Assembly: GCA_013150955.1 (NCBI GenBank)
Contig: JAADJD010000034.1
Coordinates: forward strand, 1-45,058
From: Calditrichota bacterium
GTDB lineage: Bacteria > Calditrichota > Calditrichia > RBG-13-44-9 > J042
Length of the DNA stretch: 45,058 bases
Reading direction: 5' to 3'
The translations under genes were made by a program, and so were the position numbers. Below the pieces are notes generated by a model. The model was not told where the DNA came from and searched no databases. It saw only the letters and a program-made list of their open reading frames with translations. Shown in pieces: positions 7,726 to 17,524 of this stretch. Position 1 is the first letter of the stretch, and each line of letters begins with the position of its first letter.

Positions 7726-9855
7726 TTATTTCAACAATAGCATTTTACGGCTTAGTGTTCGTTCGGGAGTGATAAGGCGGTAGAAGTAAATTCCCGAGCT
7801 CTGGCGCTGCCCTGAGTCATCGGTGCCATCCCACTGGAACAGATGTTTTCCGGGTGCCAGGGTACCCTGCCACAGGGTGCGGACGCGCTGTCCCCTGGCA
7901 TTGTACACTTCCAATCGTACCTGGCTTTGTCGGTTCAGGGAAAAAGGAATGGTTGTCAATGGGTTAAACGGGTTGGGGTAATTCTGACCCAGTTGCAGGG
8001 TTTGGACGGTCGTTGGGGGGGCGTTGTCCGCATCAATGGATGTTACCAGTCCCATGCTTCCTTTCAGGATAATGCCGCCATCGCCCACAACCCAGCCATT
8101 CGCGGTGTCCACAAATATCACGCGATTTAAGGCCAGACTCACCCGGGCGTTATCGTCCGTCCAGGTTTTCCCACCATCCAGGGTTTGCAGGACGGTGCCC
8201 AGTTCGCCCACCGCCCAGCCAAATTGCGGGGTTAAAAAGAACACGCTGTATAACGGTTCACTTTGACCGGTGCTCTGTTTCGTCCAGCTCTGGCCGCCAT
8301 CGGTGGTGTGGTACACGTTGCCATCGATGGCCGCGACCCATCCATTTAAGGAATCCACGAACACCACGTCGTAGTACGTCATGGTGTTTTTGATCCCTGA
8401 CCAGGTCTGTCCCCCGTCCCGGGTCTGGTACAGGTAACCATCTCCACACACCACAGCCCTCAGGGAATCGAAGGCGTAAACACCGTACAGGTTTTGTCCT
8501 TCCAGGGAAGCCAGGGAGACGTTTTGCCAGTTTCGCCCGCCATCGGTGGTGCGCAGCACCAGCAAGCGCTCGCCCACCGCCCAACCGTTCAGGCTGTCTA
8601 CAAAGTCTACATTATAAATATGCCGCGATGTGCCCGTTTGTTGGATAAACCAGGTGGTTCCGTAATTCCGGGTGTGGTACACCTTGCCGTTTTTGGCTAC
8701 CGCCCAGCCCAGAGAATCTACAAAATCCACCGCCTGCGGTTTATTCACGGTCTCGGTCAGCAGCCGCTGCCAGTTTTTGCCACCGCTGGCCGTGCGGTAA
8801 ATGGAGCCCGTCCGGGTCACAATCCACCCCACACGGGCGTCTTGAAAATAAGCATCCACAATATCGTCGGTTGTGAAAGCAGTGCTGAGTTTTTGCCAGC
8901 TTAATCCCCCATCGGTGGTTTTGTAAATAATGCCCCCGTATCCCACCACCATTCCGGTATATTGATCGGCGAAATGCATGCCATACAGGAAATCATTTTC
9001 TGCGCCAGGAATTTTATTGATTGTCCAGTTTTTGCCGCCATCCGTTGTTTTTGCATAAATACCACCATTGGCCATAATGTAGCCGGTGTGAGGGGTGGGG
9101 AAATACACCTCGTGTACAATCTTGTACTCGAAGGCGGAGTCTGGCAGTTGTTCATGGGAAAGCCAGTACCAGCCCTGATTGGGAGTGTATAAAATTTTTC
9201 CATTGGAGCCCGTAATCCAGCCGGTAGAATCGTTGTTAAAATAGATCGAGAAATATGGATCCGACCAGCCCGAGTTATTTCCCGCAACCAGTTGCCAGAG
9301 TTGCCCGCCATTCTCCGTGTAAAAAATGGTTTCGTCATAACCAATTGCAAAACCCTTGTTGGCGTTCACAAAAAAAACATCCGATAGCCAGATGGAGTAG
9401 GAATAGGTGGTGATTTGCATCGTCCAGGTATCGCCGCCATCGGTGGTGTGCAGAATACTGTTTTGATCGGCGGCTAACCATCCTCTCTGCGCATCCAGGA
9501 AAAAGATGGCATTGTAGTAAGAATCACTGGCAATCAATGTTTCCCAGGTTTCGCCACCGTCCTTTGTACGCATCACCAGATTGTCCCCACAAACAAATCC
9601 CAGATAACGATTAACAAATTCCACATCATAGAATGTAACATCGGTGTTGACGGGAATGGGATACCAGGTGATGCCCCCATCCATCGTCTTCATGATGCCC
9701 CCCTGGTTCCCCACCGCAATGGCCACGGAATCGTCGATCATATAAACATCCTGAATGATTTCCATCGTTTGCGGATTGAGCTTTTTCCAGATTGTAGCGT
9801 TCAGGGACAGAATCAGTGTAAACACGACCAGTAAAGTGAGTGGCCAGACCCTCAT
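7726..9855 (-). CDS. Secreted YCF48-type beta-propeller protein with T9SS-like C-terminal domain
   Basis: 709 residues from ATG 9855, chosen for GAAGGAGG just upstream and the signal peptide starting MRVWPLTLLV. The in-frame start at 9966 would add 37 charged residues before the signal. The body holds 13 repeats with the motif T-x-D/N-G-G-x-x-W (TMDGGITW, TKDGGETW, TTDGGDTW and so on), each followed by a VFFVDSLNGWAVG-like strand. These are the hallmark of YCF48/BNR photosystem-stability-type propellers. The last 85 residues are a FlgD-Ig-like sorting domain with QNYPNPFNPLT, GQRVRTL and GIYFYRL, expected to direct export by a type IX-like system. The partner or ligand is unknown. It has its own terminator. 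Confidence 0.85.
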   Translation of the reverse strand: MRVWPLTLLVVFTLILSLNATIWKKLNPQTMEIIQDVYMIDDSVAIAVGNQGGIMKTMDGGITWYPIPVNTDVTFYDVEFVNRYLGFVCGDNLVMRTKDGGETWETLIASDSYYNAIFFLDAQRGWLAADQNSILHTTDGGDTWTMQITTYSYSIWLSDVFFVNANKGFAIGYDETIFYTENGGQLWQLVAGNNSGWSDPYFSIYFNNDSTGWITGSNGKILYTPNQGWYWLSHEQLPDSAFEYKIVHEVYFPTPHTGYIMANGGIYAKTTDGGKNWTINKIPGAENDFLYGMHFADQYTGMVVGYGGIIYKTTDGGLSWQKLSTAFTTDDIVDAYFQDARVGWIVTRTGSIYRTASGGKNWQRLLTETVNKPQAVDFVDSLGWAVAKNGKVYHTRNYGTTWFIQQTGTSRHIYNVDFVDSLNGWAVGERLLVLRTTDGGRNWQNVSLASLEGQNLYGVYAFDSLRAVVCGDGYLYQTRDGGQTWSGIKNTMTYYDVVFVDSLNGWVAAIDGNVYHTTDGGQSWTKQSTGQSEPLYSVFFLTPQFGWAVGELGTVLQTLDGGKTWTDDNARVSLALNRVIFVDTANGWVVGDGGIILKGSMGLVTSIDADNAPPTTVQTLQLGQNYPNPFNPLTTIPFSLNRQSQVRLEVYNARGQRVRTLWQGTLAPGKHLFQWDGTDDSGQRQSSGIYFYRLITPERTLSRKMLLLK

Positions 9856-10406
9856 GGAAAACCTCCTTCGTTTTTTAAATGATGATTTTATTGCTGATCG
9901 TTTTTGCATGCGGGAAAATTCCAGATTGCATGTTGCACAAAGATTCCCACGGATTATTTTCAACACTTAGCATGAATTTTTCCCGGATGACATCATTGGG
10001 CGAATGTTTCATCATTGATTGAAAAAGCGCAACCGATCATTCTGGATGCGTTTTGAATGAGACCGAAAGTTTCACTAAATTTTTTTCTGCAAAAAATACC
10101 AATGGATAAAATTATTAGACGGAACCGTTCATACCCGTCGGGTAAAATCGAAATTTGGGTTTAATTCCACAAAAATTCCAATTACCGAATGATCCGTATT
10201 ATCGATATTTCCGCTTTTTTTCTTTACCCCAAATTGAGAAGATAGGGATTGGGTACATGGAAAGAACTTCTGCAGAATGAACTCGTAAGCTTCTGAATGA
10301 AAATTTTGGGGAGATCAACTTACAGGAAAAGCTTTTGCCCAAGTTGCGGGTATCCATTATATTTGAATGATTTGCGAATTTACAACGAAATGTGGAAAGT
10401 GGTCTT
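9856..10406. other. Divergent intergenic region without repeats
   Basis: About 550 AT-rich bases between divergent starts. Apart from the candidate promoter at 10335-10363, no gene, RNA or repeat copy was recognised. Confidence 0.6.
10335..10363 (+). promoter_or_regulatory. Candidate promoter of the TPR-TonB operon
   Basis: TTGCCC (10335-10340), a 17-base spacer and TATATT (10358-10363), read as a -35/-10 pair. The same place gives an exact Bacteroidota-type -7 element TATATTTG with TTG 20 bases upstream. Predicted transcription starts near 10370, leaving a leader of about 37 bases. Confidence 0.5.
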
Positions 10407-13400
10407 ATGAAACGATGGTGGATTTTCCTAATCTGGCTTGCCATTTTCGGGCTGACGTTAGCGCCTGCCCAGTTATCCCGACTGGAAAAGCAGGATTTTC
10501 TGACCGCTCAGGGACTATTTGATGACGGGCATTACGAATTGGCCATTGCCCAGCTCAATGAATTTCTCCAGAAGTATCCTCAGAGTGCCTTACGGGAGGA
10601 TGCCCATTTCCTGATCGGGGAAAGCTATTTTATGCTGGGAAACTATCCGGCCGCCATTCAGATGTACGATGAGCACCTGCGTACCTTCCCCAATGGCAAG
10701 TTTGTGGAGGAGGCGCTATTTCGCAAAGGGCTCAGCTATTACAAGAATCAACAATTTACCGCCGCCCTCAAAACCTTGCAGGCGTTTCTTAAAACCTATA
10801 CCCGCCACGAGCTGGCCGCCGAGGCGTATTACTGGCTGGGAGAAAGCTATTATAAATTGCAGCAGCTGGATCAGGCCGAGTGGGCTTACCGCCAGTGCAT
10901 TCAAAAATTCCCCGCTGCCGAGATTAAAGCCTATGCGCTGTATTCCCTGGGCTGGATTTATCAGAACCGGCAACAGTATCCGCAGGCCTTGCAGGCATAT
11001 CGCCAGCTGGTCAGGGAATTTCCCGACCATGAGTTGAGTCTGGAGGCGTATTTTATTCAGGGCAATATTTATTATCAGATGGGAGATTATGAGCAGGCCA
11101 TCGAGATTACCTATGAGGGAATGCAGCGCGATCGGGAGGAGCGATTCCGTCCGCAGGCGTTGTTTTTGCTGGGCGAGGCGTTGTTTGCCCAGGGAAAAAT
11201 CGAAGAAGCCCGGGAGTTTTATCAAAAAATTATTAAGGAATATCCTCGCCAGCCCATTTACTGGACGGCGCAGTTTTCCATGGGCTGGAGCTATTTTTCT
11301 CAGCAGCAATATCGCCAGGCGTATTTGATTTTTGAACGCATTGCCCGGGAGAAGCTGGATGAGCCGCTGGGGCGCAAGGCCCTGTTTTACAGTGCGATCT
11401 GCAAAAAAGCCGAACAGGATTTTGCCCTGGCCGAACAGATTTTGAATCAGTTAATCTTAACCCATCCCAATGATGATTATGCCGACGATGCCCTTTACGA
11501 GCTGGCGGGCATTTATTTTGAACGCGGCGATTTTCAGGAAGCCATTCGCCATTTGCAAAAATTGGTGGAAGTTTACCAGAACAGCGAGTTGCGCCCCTAC
11601 GCCGTCAAGATGCAGGCGGATGGATGGATCGAGCTAAAAGATTACCGGCAGGCCCTGAAGTTATTGAATGGTCTGCAACCGGCACCAGAAGATATTCGTC
11701 AGGAGGTGTTGTTTAAGAAGGGCTGGTGTGCGTTTCAATTGGCGGAATATCAGCAGGCGCGGGACTTTTTTCAACAGTATCTGGAAACATTTCCGGCTGG
11801 CGAATATGTCGCTGAGGCGCAATATTGGCTGGCCGAAAGTCAATATCTGGATGGCGATTTCGAGGGCGCCCTGCAAACCTACCAGGCGTTTATTGAACGT
11901 TTTCCGAAACACGATTACCAACGAGATGCCCGTTACGGGCTGGCCTGGAGCTATTATCAGCTGAATCGGTTTAAGGAGGCGATCCGGGAGTTCGAAGCCA
12001 TTCGCCAGGCCCGCCCGGATGATGACTACGCCCGGGATGCCCTGTTACGCACCGCCGACGCTTACTTTGCTCAGAAGCGCTATCGGGATGCGCTTCGGCG
12101 GTATCAAGAATATAGCCGGCAATATCCCCGCGGAGAGGAAATTGAGTGGGCGATTTTTCAGACAGGAATGTGCTATTTTAAACTGGAGGATTACGCCCGG
12201 GCTCAGGATGCATTTCGCAAACTGCTGTTGGATGATCGCGCGGGAGAATACGACGAAAACGCCATGTATCTGATCGCGCGGGGGTATTTTAAGCAAAATC
12301 AATTTCGTCGTGCAGTGGAAGTCTACCAGCAATTTGTCAAGACTTTTCCGGAAAGTGCACTGCTTCCCCGGGTATATTACGAAATCGGGGATAGTTATTA
12401 CAATCAGCGCGATTTTAAACAGGCGATGAACTGGTACCAGAAGGTTATTGAAACATTTCCGGACAGCGATCTGGTGGGCGATGCGATAAACGGAATGCAG
12501 TGGGCGGCCATGCAGATGGGCGATGTGGAACGCGCATTTCAAATTGCGGATCAGTTTATCCAGAAAAATCCCCAAAGCCGGTTGAGCCAGGAATTGCTGA
12601 TCCGACGGGGAGATTTTTACTTTGGTCAGGGCAACTACCGTCAGGCGATCCAGGCCTATCAGACCTTTCTACAGAAGTATCCGGGATCGTTGCTGGCACC
12701 CAAGGCCCATTACTGGATTGGCATGAGTTACCTGAACCTGAACGAGCCGGAAAATGCCATCCGCCATTTCCAGATTGTGCGTACCCGATTTCGTGACAGT
12801 GCGGTGGTTCCGGATGCCTTGTTCCAGTTGGGGGTGGTATATCGAAATCTGGGGCAGTTTGAAAAGTCCTTGCAGATGTTTCAACGGATCCTCTCCGGTC
12901 AGTTCCAGCGCAGCCAGGACAAAAGTTTTATCAGCGAGGTTTACTTCCAGATCGGTCGCACTCACCTGCGTCTGGAGGCTCCGGAGCGGGCGCAAACCGC
13001 ATTTCGGCAGGCCATTGACGTATCCCCCCACAGCTTCAGCAGTTATCGGGCGCGTATTGAGCTGGCACGCCTGCTGGGGATGGAGAAACAAACCGATGCC
13101 GCCGTTCAACTGTTGAATGAAGTTATCCGCGACCGCACCGATGAACTGGCGGCTCAGGCGCAAAAGGTAATGGGCGATGTTTACGCCAGTTCCGGAAATT
13201 TTCAAAAGGCCATTACCAATTATCTGCGCGTGAAATACCTTTACAAGGCCTATCCCAAATGGGTAGCAGCGGCGCTGTTTGCTGCGGGTCAAACCTACGA
13301 GAAAATGAAGCGAAAGACCGATGCCCGGAAATTGTATCAGGAAGTGGTGGATCAGTTTGGGAACCAGGACATTGCTCGCAAGGCGCGCGAACGTCTGGCG

Positions 13401-13412
13401 GCACTGCGCTAA
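10407..13412 (+). CDS. Giant periplasmic TPR protein (YbgF/BamD-like repeats)
   Basis: 1001 residues from ATG 10407 with a signal peptide (MKRWWIFLIW to about APAQ). An upstream GTG at 10392 is in frame but lacks support. The rest is a run of more than 20 TPRs of the YbgF/BamD type with recurring motifs such as A-x-Y-W-L-G-E-S-Y-Y and F-P-x-S/D (for example EAYYWLGESYY). No enzymatic domain is seen. It opens an operon: a barrel protein follows after 37 bases, then ExbB, ExbD and TonB. Such TPR proteins probably act as a periplasmic scaffold for the energised outer-membrane machine; this is inference from the context. The Shine-Dalgarno site is weak. Confidence 0.8.
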   Translation: MKRWWIFLIWLAIFGLTLAPAQLSRLEKQDFLTAQGLFDDGHYELAIAQLNEFLQKYPQSALREDAHFLIGESYFMLGNYPAAIQMYDEHLRTFPNGKFVEEALFRKGLSYYKNQQFTAALKTLQAFLKTYTRHELAAEAYYWLGESYYKLQQLDQAEWAYRQCIQKFPAAEIKAYALYSLGWIYQNRQQYPQALQAYRQLVREFPDHELSLEAYFIQGNIYYQMGDYEQAIEITYEGMQRDREERFRPQALFLLGEALFAQGKIEEAREFYQKIIKEYPRQPIYWTAQFSMGWSYFSQQQYRQAYLIFERIAREKLDEPLGRKALFYSAICKKAEQDFALAEQILNQLILTHPNDDYADDALYELAGIYFERGDFQEAIRHLQKLVEVYQNSELRPYAVKMQADGWIELKDYRQALKLLNGLQPAPEDIRQEVLFKKGWCAFQLAEYQQARDFFQQYLETFPAGEYVAEAQYWLAESQYLDGDFEGALQTYQAFIERFPKHDYQRDARYGLAWSYYQLNRFKEAIREFEAIRQARPDDDYARDALLRTADAYFAQKRYRDALRRYQEYSRQYPRGEEIEWAIFQTGMCYFKLEDYARAQDAFRKLLLDDRAGEYDENAMYLIARGYFKQNQFRRAVEVYQQFVKTFPESALLPRVYYEIGDSYYNQRDFKQAMNWYQKVIETFPDSDLVGDAINGMQWAAMQMGDVERAFQIADQFIQKNPQSRLSQELLIRRGDFYFGQGNYRQAIQAYQTFLQKYPGSLLAPKAHYWIGMSYLNLNEPENAIRHFQIVRTRFRDSAVVPDALFQLGVVYRNLGQFEKSLQMFQRILSGQFQRSQDKSFISEVYFQIGRTHLRLEAPERAQTAFRQAIDVSPHSFSSYRARIELARLLGMEKQTDAAVQLLNEVIRDRTDELAAQAQKVMGDVYASSGNFQKAITNYLRVKYLYKAYPKWVAAALFAAGQTYEKMKRKTDARKLYQEVVDQFGNQDIARKARERLAALR

Positions 13413-13449
13413 TGGTAATCGGAGATCCGGGAAGATGAGAGAGGTCACC

Positions 13450-15162
13450 ATGGCATTGAAAAGGATATGCGGATCGGTTTCAGGATGGGCGTTTGTTCTG
13501 GGAATGGGAATGTTGTTCTTCCTGATGCGGCCAGCCCTTGCTCAGGAAACCACGGCGACCAGGGAATCGTTGCCGGAAATTTATCTTCAGGAATACACCA
13601 TTGTGGGACTGGAAAAGGTGGTGTTGCCGGAAAAGGAACGGCGGGTCATTTTCAAGAAAGTGCCCGGTCGCTGGGTGGAAAACCGGCGCATTCAACAGAA
13701 ATTCGCCCCTTTGCAGGTATTCGCCTTTTCCCGATTGAAACCCACCATTGTGGCTCCCCCGGAAATAAATCGATTGAGTGCACGGGTTTCTTACGGGTCA
13801 TTTAACACCCTGAAAGCCGATGTGTTGACGCAGTTTCGTGTCCGTCATGTGCAACCTTACATACGGCTGGCCTACGAGCGGAGCGATGGCCATTTGCCGG
13901 GTGCACGTATGAACGGTTTGCGCCTGAGGGGAGGCGTGGAAGGTCAACTCTGGGAAAACAATCTGGTTCAGGTACAGCTGCAGGTGGAACAACAAAATCA
14001 GGGACTCTGGGGCACGGCACTGCCCCTGGATTCGCTGTGGGAAGTGAACCGCCAATTTTTACGGGGACGCCTTCACTGGCAGCAGCGCTGGGCGGAACGC
14101 TGGTTATTGGATTTAAACACCGGGTGGATGCAGGAATCCCACCAGAGTTTCTGGAACACTCGTCAGCGCTTTTTGCACGGGGAAATGACGCTGCAGTACC
14201 AATGGCCACAGACCACCCTGTTTTTGATGGGGCGGTACGAAACGGTTCAGACAGATATTCGTAATTCGACGCGCTCCACCCATGCGCCGGTACAAACCGT
14301 TCGGGAAACCCTGCCTGCGGCACGGGTGGGATTGGCTCATCAGTTTGGTTTACTGGCGTTTCGGGTGGGATTCCACCTCCAATCGACTGGCGGGATGGAT
14401 ACCTCGGCGCAGTTCCAGGTATGGCCACAATTTGAGGCCACCATGCGGCTGGCGCCCGGTTTACACCTTACCGGCAGTTTCGAGGCGGGCTATCGTTTGT
14501 TGCAGAATCGGTATTTTTCGGAATTTTTGTTACCGGCCGATTTTTCCACTTACGCAGTAACCAGAGTCCAGCAGGACTGGCAGCTGGGGTTGAAGTACAC
14601 GCCATCCGCGGCCTTTCAAATGAACTACATGCTGAACTATCTGGACGCATCCAATTATCCGGTGGTGGAATCGCTCCTGCGAAACGGAACCGGAAGTGCC
14701 ACCACCCCGCTGTGGCAGTACCGCTATGCCGATCAGGTACGACTGATTGAACACACGTTCCATTTGCTGGGGAAGATGTCTGCGCGCTTTCGGGTGGAGG
14801 GCTGGATCATGTTCCGGCAAACCCGGCTGGAGGGGACGTTCACGGATGGTCAATCGGTTGTCGAAAAAGACGTACCCTATTTGCCCGATCTGGAAGCCTG
14901 GGTGGATGCCCGCTGGCAGTTATGGCGGGAAACGTACTTCCACCTCTCCACCCGGTTTGTGGGAGAGCGTTTCGATGATTTGAACAATACCGATCCCCTG
15001 AAACCCTATGTATTAATCAATGCGCAAATTCGAGCAAATCTGGGACGCCATTTCCTGATGATCCTTCGCGGGGAGAATTTGCTGAACCAGACGTATGACC
15101 TGTGGAGAACCATGGAAGCAGCGCCCATCCGAGGGTCATTCACATTGGGTATAAGATTTTAA
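13450..15162 (+). CDS. TonB-dependent-receptor-type barrel apparently lacking a plug domain
   Basis: 570 residues from ATG 13450, preceded by GAGAGG and giving a clean signal peptide (MALKRICG up to ALAQ). An ATG at 13435 is also possible. After the signal come only about 70-90 residues (LPEIYLQEYTIVG, then a basic stretch) before barrel strands begin (ARVSYGSFNTLKADV, YIRLAYERSDG). A normal receptor has a plug of about 130 residues there, and no plug motifs are seen. The C-terminal part (GENLLNQTYDLW, GSFTLGIRF) is typical of the last strands of TonB-dependent receptors, ending in Phe. Together with the following ExbB-ExbD-TonB it should form one energised outer-membrane system; the cargo is unknown. 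Confidence 0.75.
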   Translation: MALKRICGSVSGWAFVLGMGMLFFLMRPALAQETTATRESLPEIYLQEYTIVGLEKVVLPEKERRVIFKKVPGRWVENRRIQQKFAPLQVFAFSRLKPTIVAPPEINRLSARVSYGSFNTLKADVLTQFRVRHVQPYIRLAYERSDGHLPGARMNGLRLRGGVEGQLWENNLVQVQLQVEQQNQGLWGTALPLDSLWEVNRQFLRGRLHWQQRWAERWLLDLNTGWMQESHQSFWNTRQRFLHGEMTLQYQWPQTTLFLMGRYETVQTDIRNSTRSTHAPVQTVRETLPAARVGLAHQFGLLAFRVGFHLQSTGGMDTSAQFQVWPQFEATMRLAPGLHLTGSFEAGYRLLQNRYFSEFLLPADFSTYAVTRVQQDWQLGLKYTPSAAFQMNYMLNYLDASNYPVVESLLRNGTGSATTPLWQYRYADQVRLIEHTFHLLGKMSARFRVEGWIMFRQTRLEGTFTDGQSVVEKDVPYLPDLEAWVDARWQLWRETYFHLSTRFVGERFDDLNNTDPLKPYVLINAQIRANLGRHFLMILRGENLLNQTYDLWRTMEAAPIRGSFTLGIRF

Positions 15163-15173
15163 AGGAGGGAAGT

Positions 15174-15809
15174 ATGAATTTATTGTCCATTCTGGCCAAA
15201 GGCGGCTGGCTGATGATTCCGATTGCTTTATTTTCTTTGATTGCCCTGGGTATTTTTGTAGAACGTTTGCTGGTGTTGCGAAAGACCCGGATCAATTTGA
15301 ATGCCTTTTTATTGAAGCTGCGTCAGCGGATTGCCAATAACGACATTGAGGGAGCTCTGGTGTTGTGTGCCCAGACGGAGAGTCCCATTGCCAAGGTGCT
15401 GGAGACGGGGATTAAAAAACACGGGCAGAGCCGGGAAGAGATTAAGGAGGCTATCGAGAGCGCCGGGCGGGCGGAAATTTTCCAGCTGGAACGCGGTTTT
15501 GGTGCGCTGGCAACCATTTCCGGTGTGGCACCCCTGACGGGATTTCTGGGAACGGTAACCGGGATGATTCAGGCGTTCATGCGCATTCAGGAATTGGGGG
15601 GCAACGTGAACGCCACCGTGCTGGCGGGCGGTATCTGGGAGGCACTGGTCACCACGGCAGCCGGTCTGGTGGTGGGGATTCTTACCCTGCTGGGATACAA
15701 TTATCTGGTAGCCCGCGTGCAGCGCTTTGTGTTCGAGCTGGAAGTTAGCTCCACCAATTTATTAGAACTCCTGACGGGGGATGTGGACGAGGAGGTGTCG
15801 GCATCATGA
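15174..15809 (+). CDS. exbB: ExbB/TolQ-family proton channel protein
   Basis: 211 residues. AAAGGAGGG at 15161-15169 sets the ATG at 15174. Three membrane segments are visible: about 10-30, then a pair at about 105-130 (ISGVAPLTGFLGTVTGMI) and about 150-180 (TTAAGLVVGILTLLGYNY). The GAL-x-T-I-S-x-V-A-P-L-x-G-x-L-G-T-V-x-G motif is diagnostic of the MotA/TolQ/ExbB family. It forms the pentameric inner-membrane channel that with ExbD turns the proton gradient into motion of TonB. The stop overlaps the exbD start by four bases (ATGA), so the two are translationally coupled. TolQ is the alternative name, but the TonB neighbour favours ExbB. Confidence 0.9.
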   Translation: MNLLSILAKGGWLMIPIALFSLIALGIFVERLLVLRKTRINLNAFLLKLRQRIANNDIEGALVLCAQTESPIAKVLETGIKKHGQSREEIKEAIESAGRAEIFQLERGFGALATISGVAPLTGFLGTVTGMIQAFMRIQELGGNVNATVLAGGIWEALVTTAAGLVVGILTLLGYNYLVARVQRFVFELEVSSTNLLELLTGDVDEEVSAS

Positions 15810-16210
15810 AATTTGAGAGTGAACAGAAATATCTGGCCACGTTTAGCTTTTCCTCGCTCACGGACATTGTGCTGTTGCTGCTGATCTTTTTCCTGCTTTC
15901 GTCGTCTTTCATCATTCAACCGGGTATTAAGGTGACCCTGCCCAAAACGCGGAGTGCGGACGTCCATTCGGAAAAGAGCATTTACATTACCATTTCCCGG
16001 CACGGGAGTATATATCTCAACGATCAGGAGTCGTCACTGGGGCGACTGGGTGCTGAATTGCGCCGATTGCTGGTCAGCGGCGAAAAGCAGGTGATCGTCA
16101 TCCGGGCGGATCGGGAAGTGCCCCTGGAGCTGGCGGTAAAGGTGATGGACATCTGTAAGGCCGCCGGGGGCGAAAAATTTTTGATTGCCACCCAGCCCAT
16201 TCGGGAATAG
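15806..16210 (+). CDS. exbD: ExbD/TolR-family biopolymer transport protein
   Basis: 134 residues with the expected build: short cytoplasmic start, one membrane helix (about 17-40) carrying the essential Asp20 in SSLTDIVLLLL, then a periplasmic domain (KVTLPKTRSA, VIVIRADREVPLELAVKVMDICKAAG). The aspartate is the proton-carrying residue of the family. It overlaps exbB by four bases. The next gene, TonB, starts 124 bases later; that gap shows no gene and only weak short hairpins, so TonB may be translated less tightly. Confidence 0.9.
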   Translation: MKFESEQKYLATFSFSSLTDIVLLLLIFFLLSSSFIIQPGIKVTLPKTRSADVHSEKSIYITISRHGSIYLNDQESSLGRLGAELRRLLVSGEKQVIVIRADREVPLELAVKVMDICKAAGGEKFLIATQPIRE

Positions 16211-16334
16211 TTCTCGCCACGTGGGGTGAGAGAACAACCGATGCCGCCTGATGTTTCCGTAGAGCAGGCTTTCGGGGCTGGCTGAACCCAATTTTCAGGA
16301 AGGCCGTTTAACCAATAAAAAATGTTGTGATGCC

Positions 16335-17141
16335 ATGAAGCATTTGTTTCGGGACGAAAAGGTTCTTTCAGTCGGCATAACCATTATCGTGCACCTGCTG
16401 TTGTTGCTGCTTTTTATTGCCATTCACGTCGATTTTTCACCGGTAGTAACCGAGTTTGTGGAGTTGAGTTTTGCTGGAGGAATTGAGGCTCCAGACTATC
16501 CACCATCGGTGGATGAAGAAGCAGGCGATGTGCCCGATACGGAACCCACAGCGGCGGAAGATGCGGAAATGGAAAATGTTGCGTTGCAGGAAATTGAACT
16601 GCCCGAACGCCGGGAACTGGCCGTGGATGAGGAAGAAATTGTAGAGCGGTTACAGCCGGAACCGGAAAAGCGCTTCGAAGTGCCCCCGGTGAGTCGGAAG
16701 ATTCGGTCGTCTCCGGCATTACCGGGACGCCGGCAGGGCGCGCCGTCGACCTTTCCCTTTAAGAAGCGCGAAAAAGAGGTGCCTGCGGGCATTTTCAAGC
16801 GCCGAACGGATGACCTCTCCCTGACCGGAACGCAAAAGGTTACCCAGCAATTGAGCAAGGACTTTGAAATTGACTGGGAAGGGGAAATCCAGCGCGAGAT
16901 TTATCAGAAAAAATTGCCAGAATTTCCCCCCGATGTGCAGCGAGAAGCCACCATCAAAATCAAGTTTACCGTGCTGCCCAATGGTCTGGTGGGATCCGCA
17001 GTGTTGCTTCAGAAAGGGGATACGCGATTGGAAAACCTGACGTTGGAGGCGTTTAAAACCTGGCGATTCAATCCCCTGCCGCCTTATGTGGAGCAGGTGC
17101 CGCAGCACGGGGTTATTACTTTCCGGTTTAAACTAAAGTAA
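16335..17141 (+). CDS. tonB: TonB-family energy transducer
   Basis: 268 residues. An N-terminal membrane anchor (about 10-30, VGITIIVHLLLLLLFIAI) is followed by a long acidic then basic linker (about 45-180) that takes the place of the usual Pro-rich spacer. The C-terminal TonB domain spans about 190-268: YQKKLPEFPP, IKIKFTVLPNGLVGSAVLLQ, LTLEAFKTWRFNPLPP and a final FRFKL strand, all at conserved places. It would couple the ExbB-ExbD motor to the barrel encoded two genes upstream. No clear ribosome-binding site is seen before the ATG. A TolA-like role in a Tol system is possible. Confidence 0.88.
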   Translation: MKHLFRDEKVLSVGITIIVHLLLLLLFIAIHVDFSPVVTEFVELSFAGGIEAPDYPPSVDEEAGDVPDTEPTAAEDAEMENVALQEIELPERRELAVDEEEIVERLQPEPEKRFEVPPVSRKIRSSPALPGRRQGAPSTFPFKKREKEVPAGIFKRRTDDLSLTGTQKVTQQLSKDFEIDWEGEIQREIYQKKLPEFPPDVQREATIKIKFTVLPNGLVGSAVLLQKGDTRLENLTLEAFKTWRFNPLPPYVEQVPQHGVITFRFKLK

Positions 17142-17181
17142 TCCCGCAGTCCGCCTGGATGTGTGAACTTACCGTGATATT

Positions 17182-17406
17182 TAACCCGGAAAATGCATAA
17201 AACCACGAATCACATGAATGAACCCAAAACATATCAATAAACCTAAGTTATGCACTAAACCACGAATCACACGAATGAAACCAAAAATTATCTACAAAAA
17301 CGCGAATGAACCAGGGAACACATTTTCATCCAGACACAATCCAATGTATTTTATTGGTTTTATTTGTGTGAATTCGTGTCATTCGTAGGCTAATGCATAA
17401 TCTGGT
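17182..17406. repeat. Interspersed palindromic repeat, cluster 4
   Basis: A left-arm fragment (17182-17243) and then a complete unit with left arm CCACGAATCACACGAATGAA, centre GGAACACATTTTCATCC, and right arm GAATTCGTGTCATTCGTAGG ending TGCATAATCTGG. It sits in the convergent junction between tonB and the MEMO gene. The rest of the 17142-17524 gap shows nothing else. Confidence 0.85.
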
Positions 17407-17524
17407 AGTTAAAACACCAGCCAGAAAATCCCTTTTTCCCTGGTCTTTTTTTCAGGGAACACTTCGCTACGGGAAACGATCCGGACGTGATTTCAATGAC
17501 TCCAGATGTAACTTCAGCAGAATT

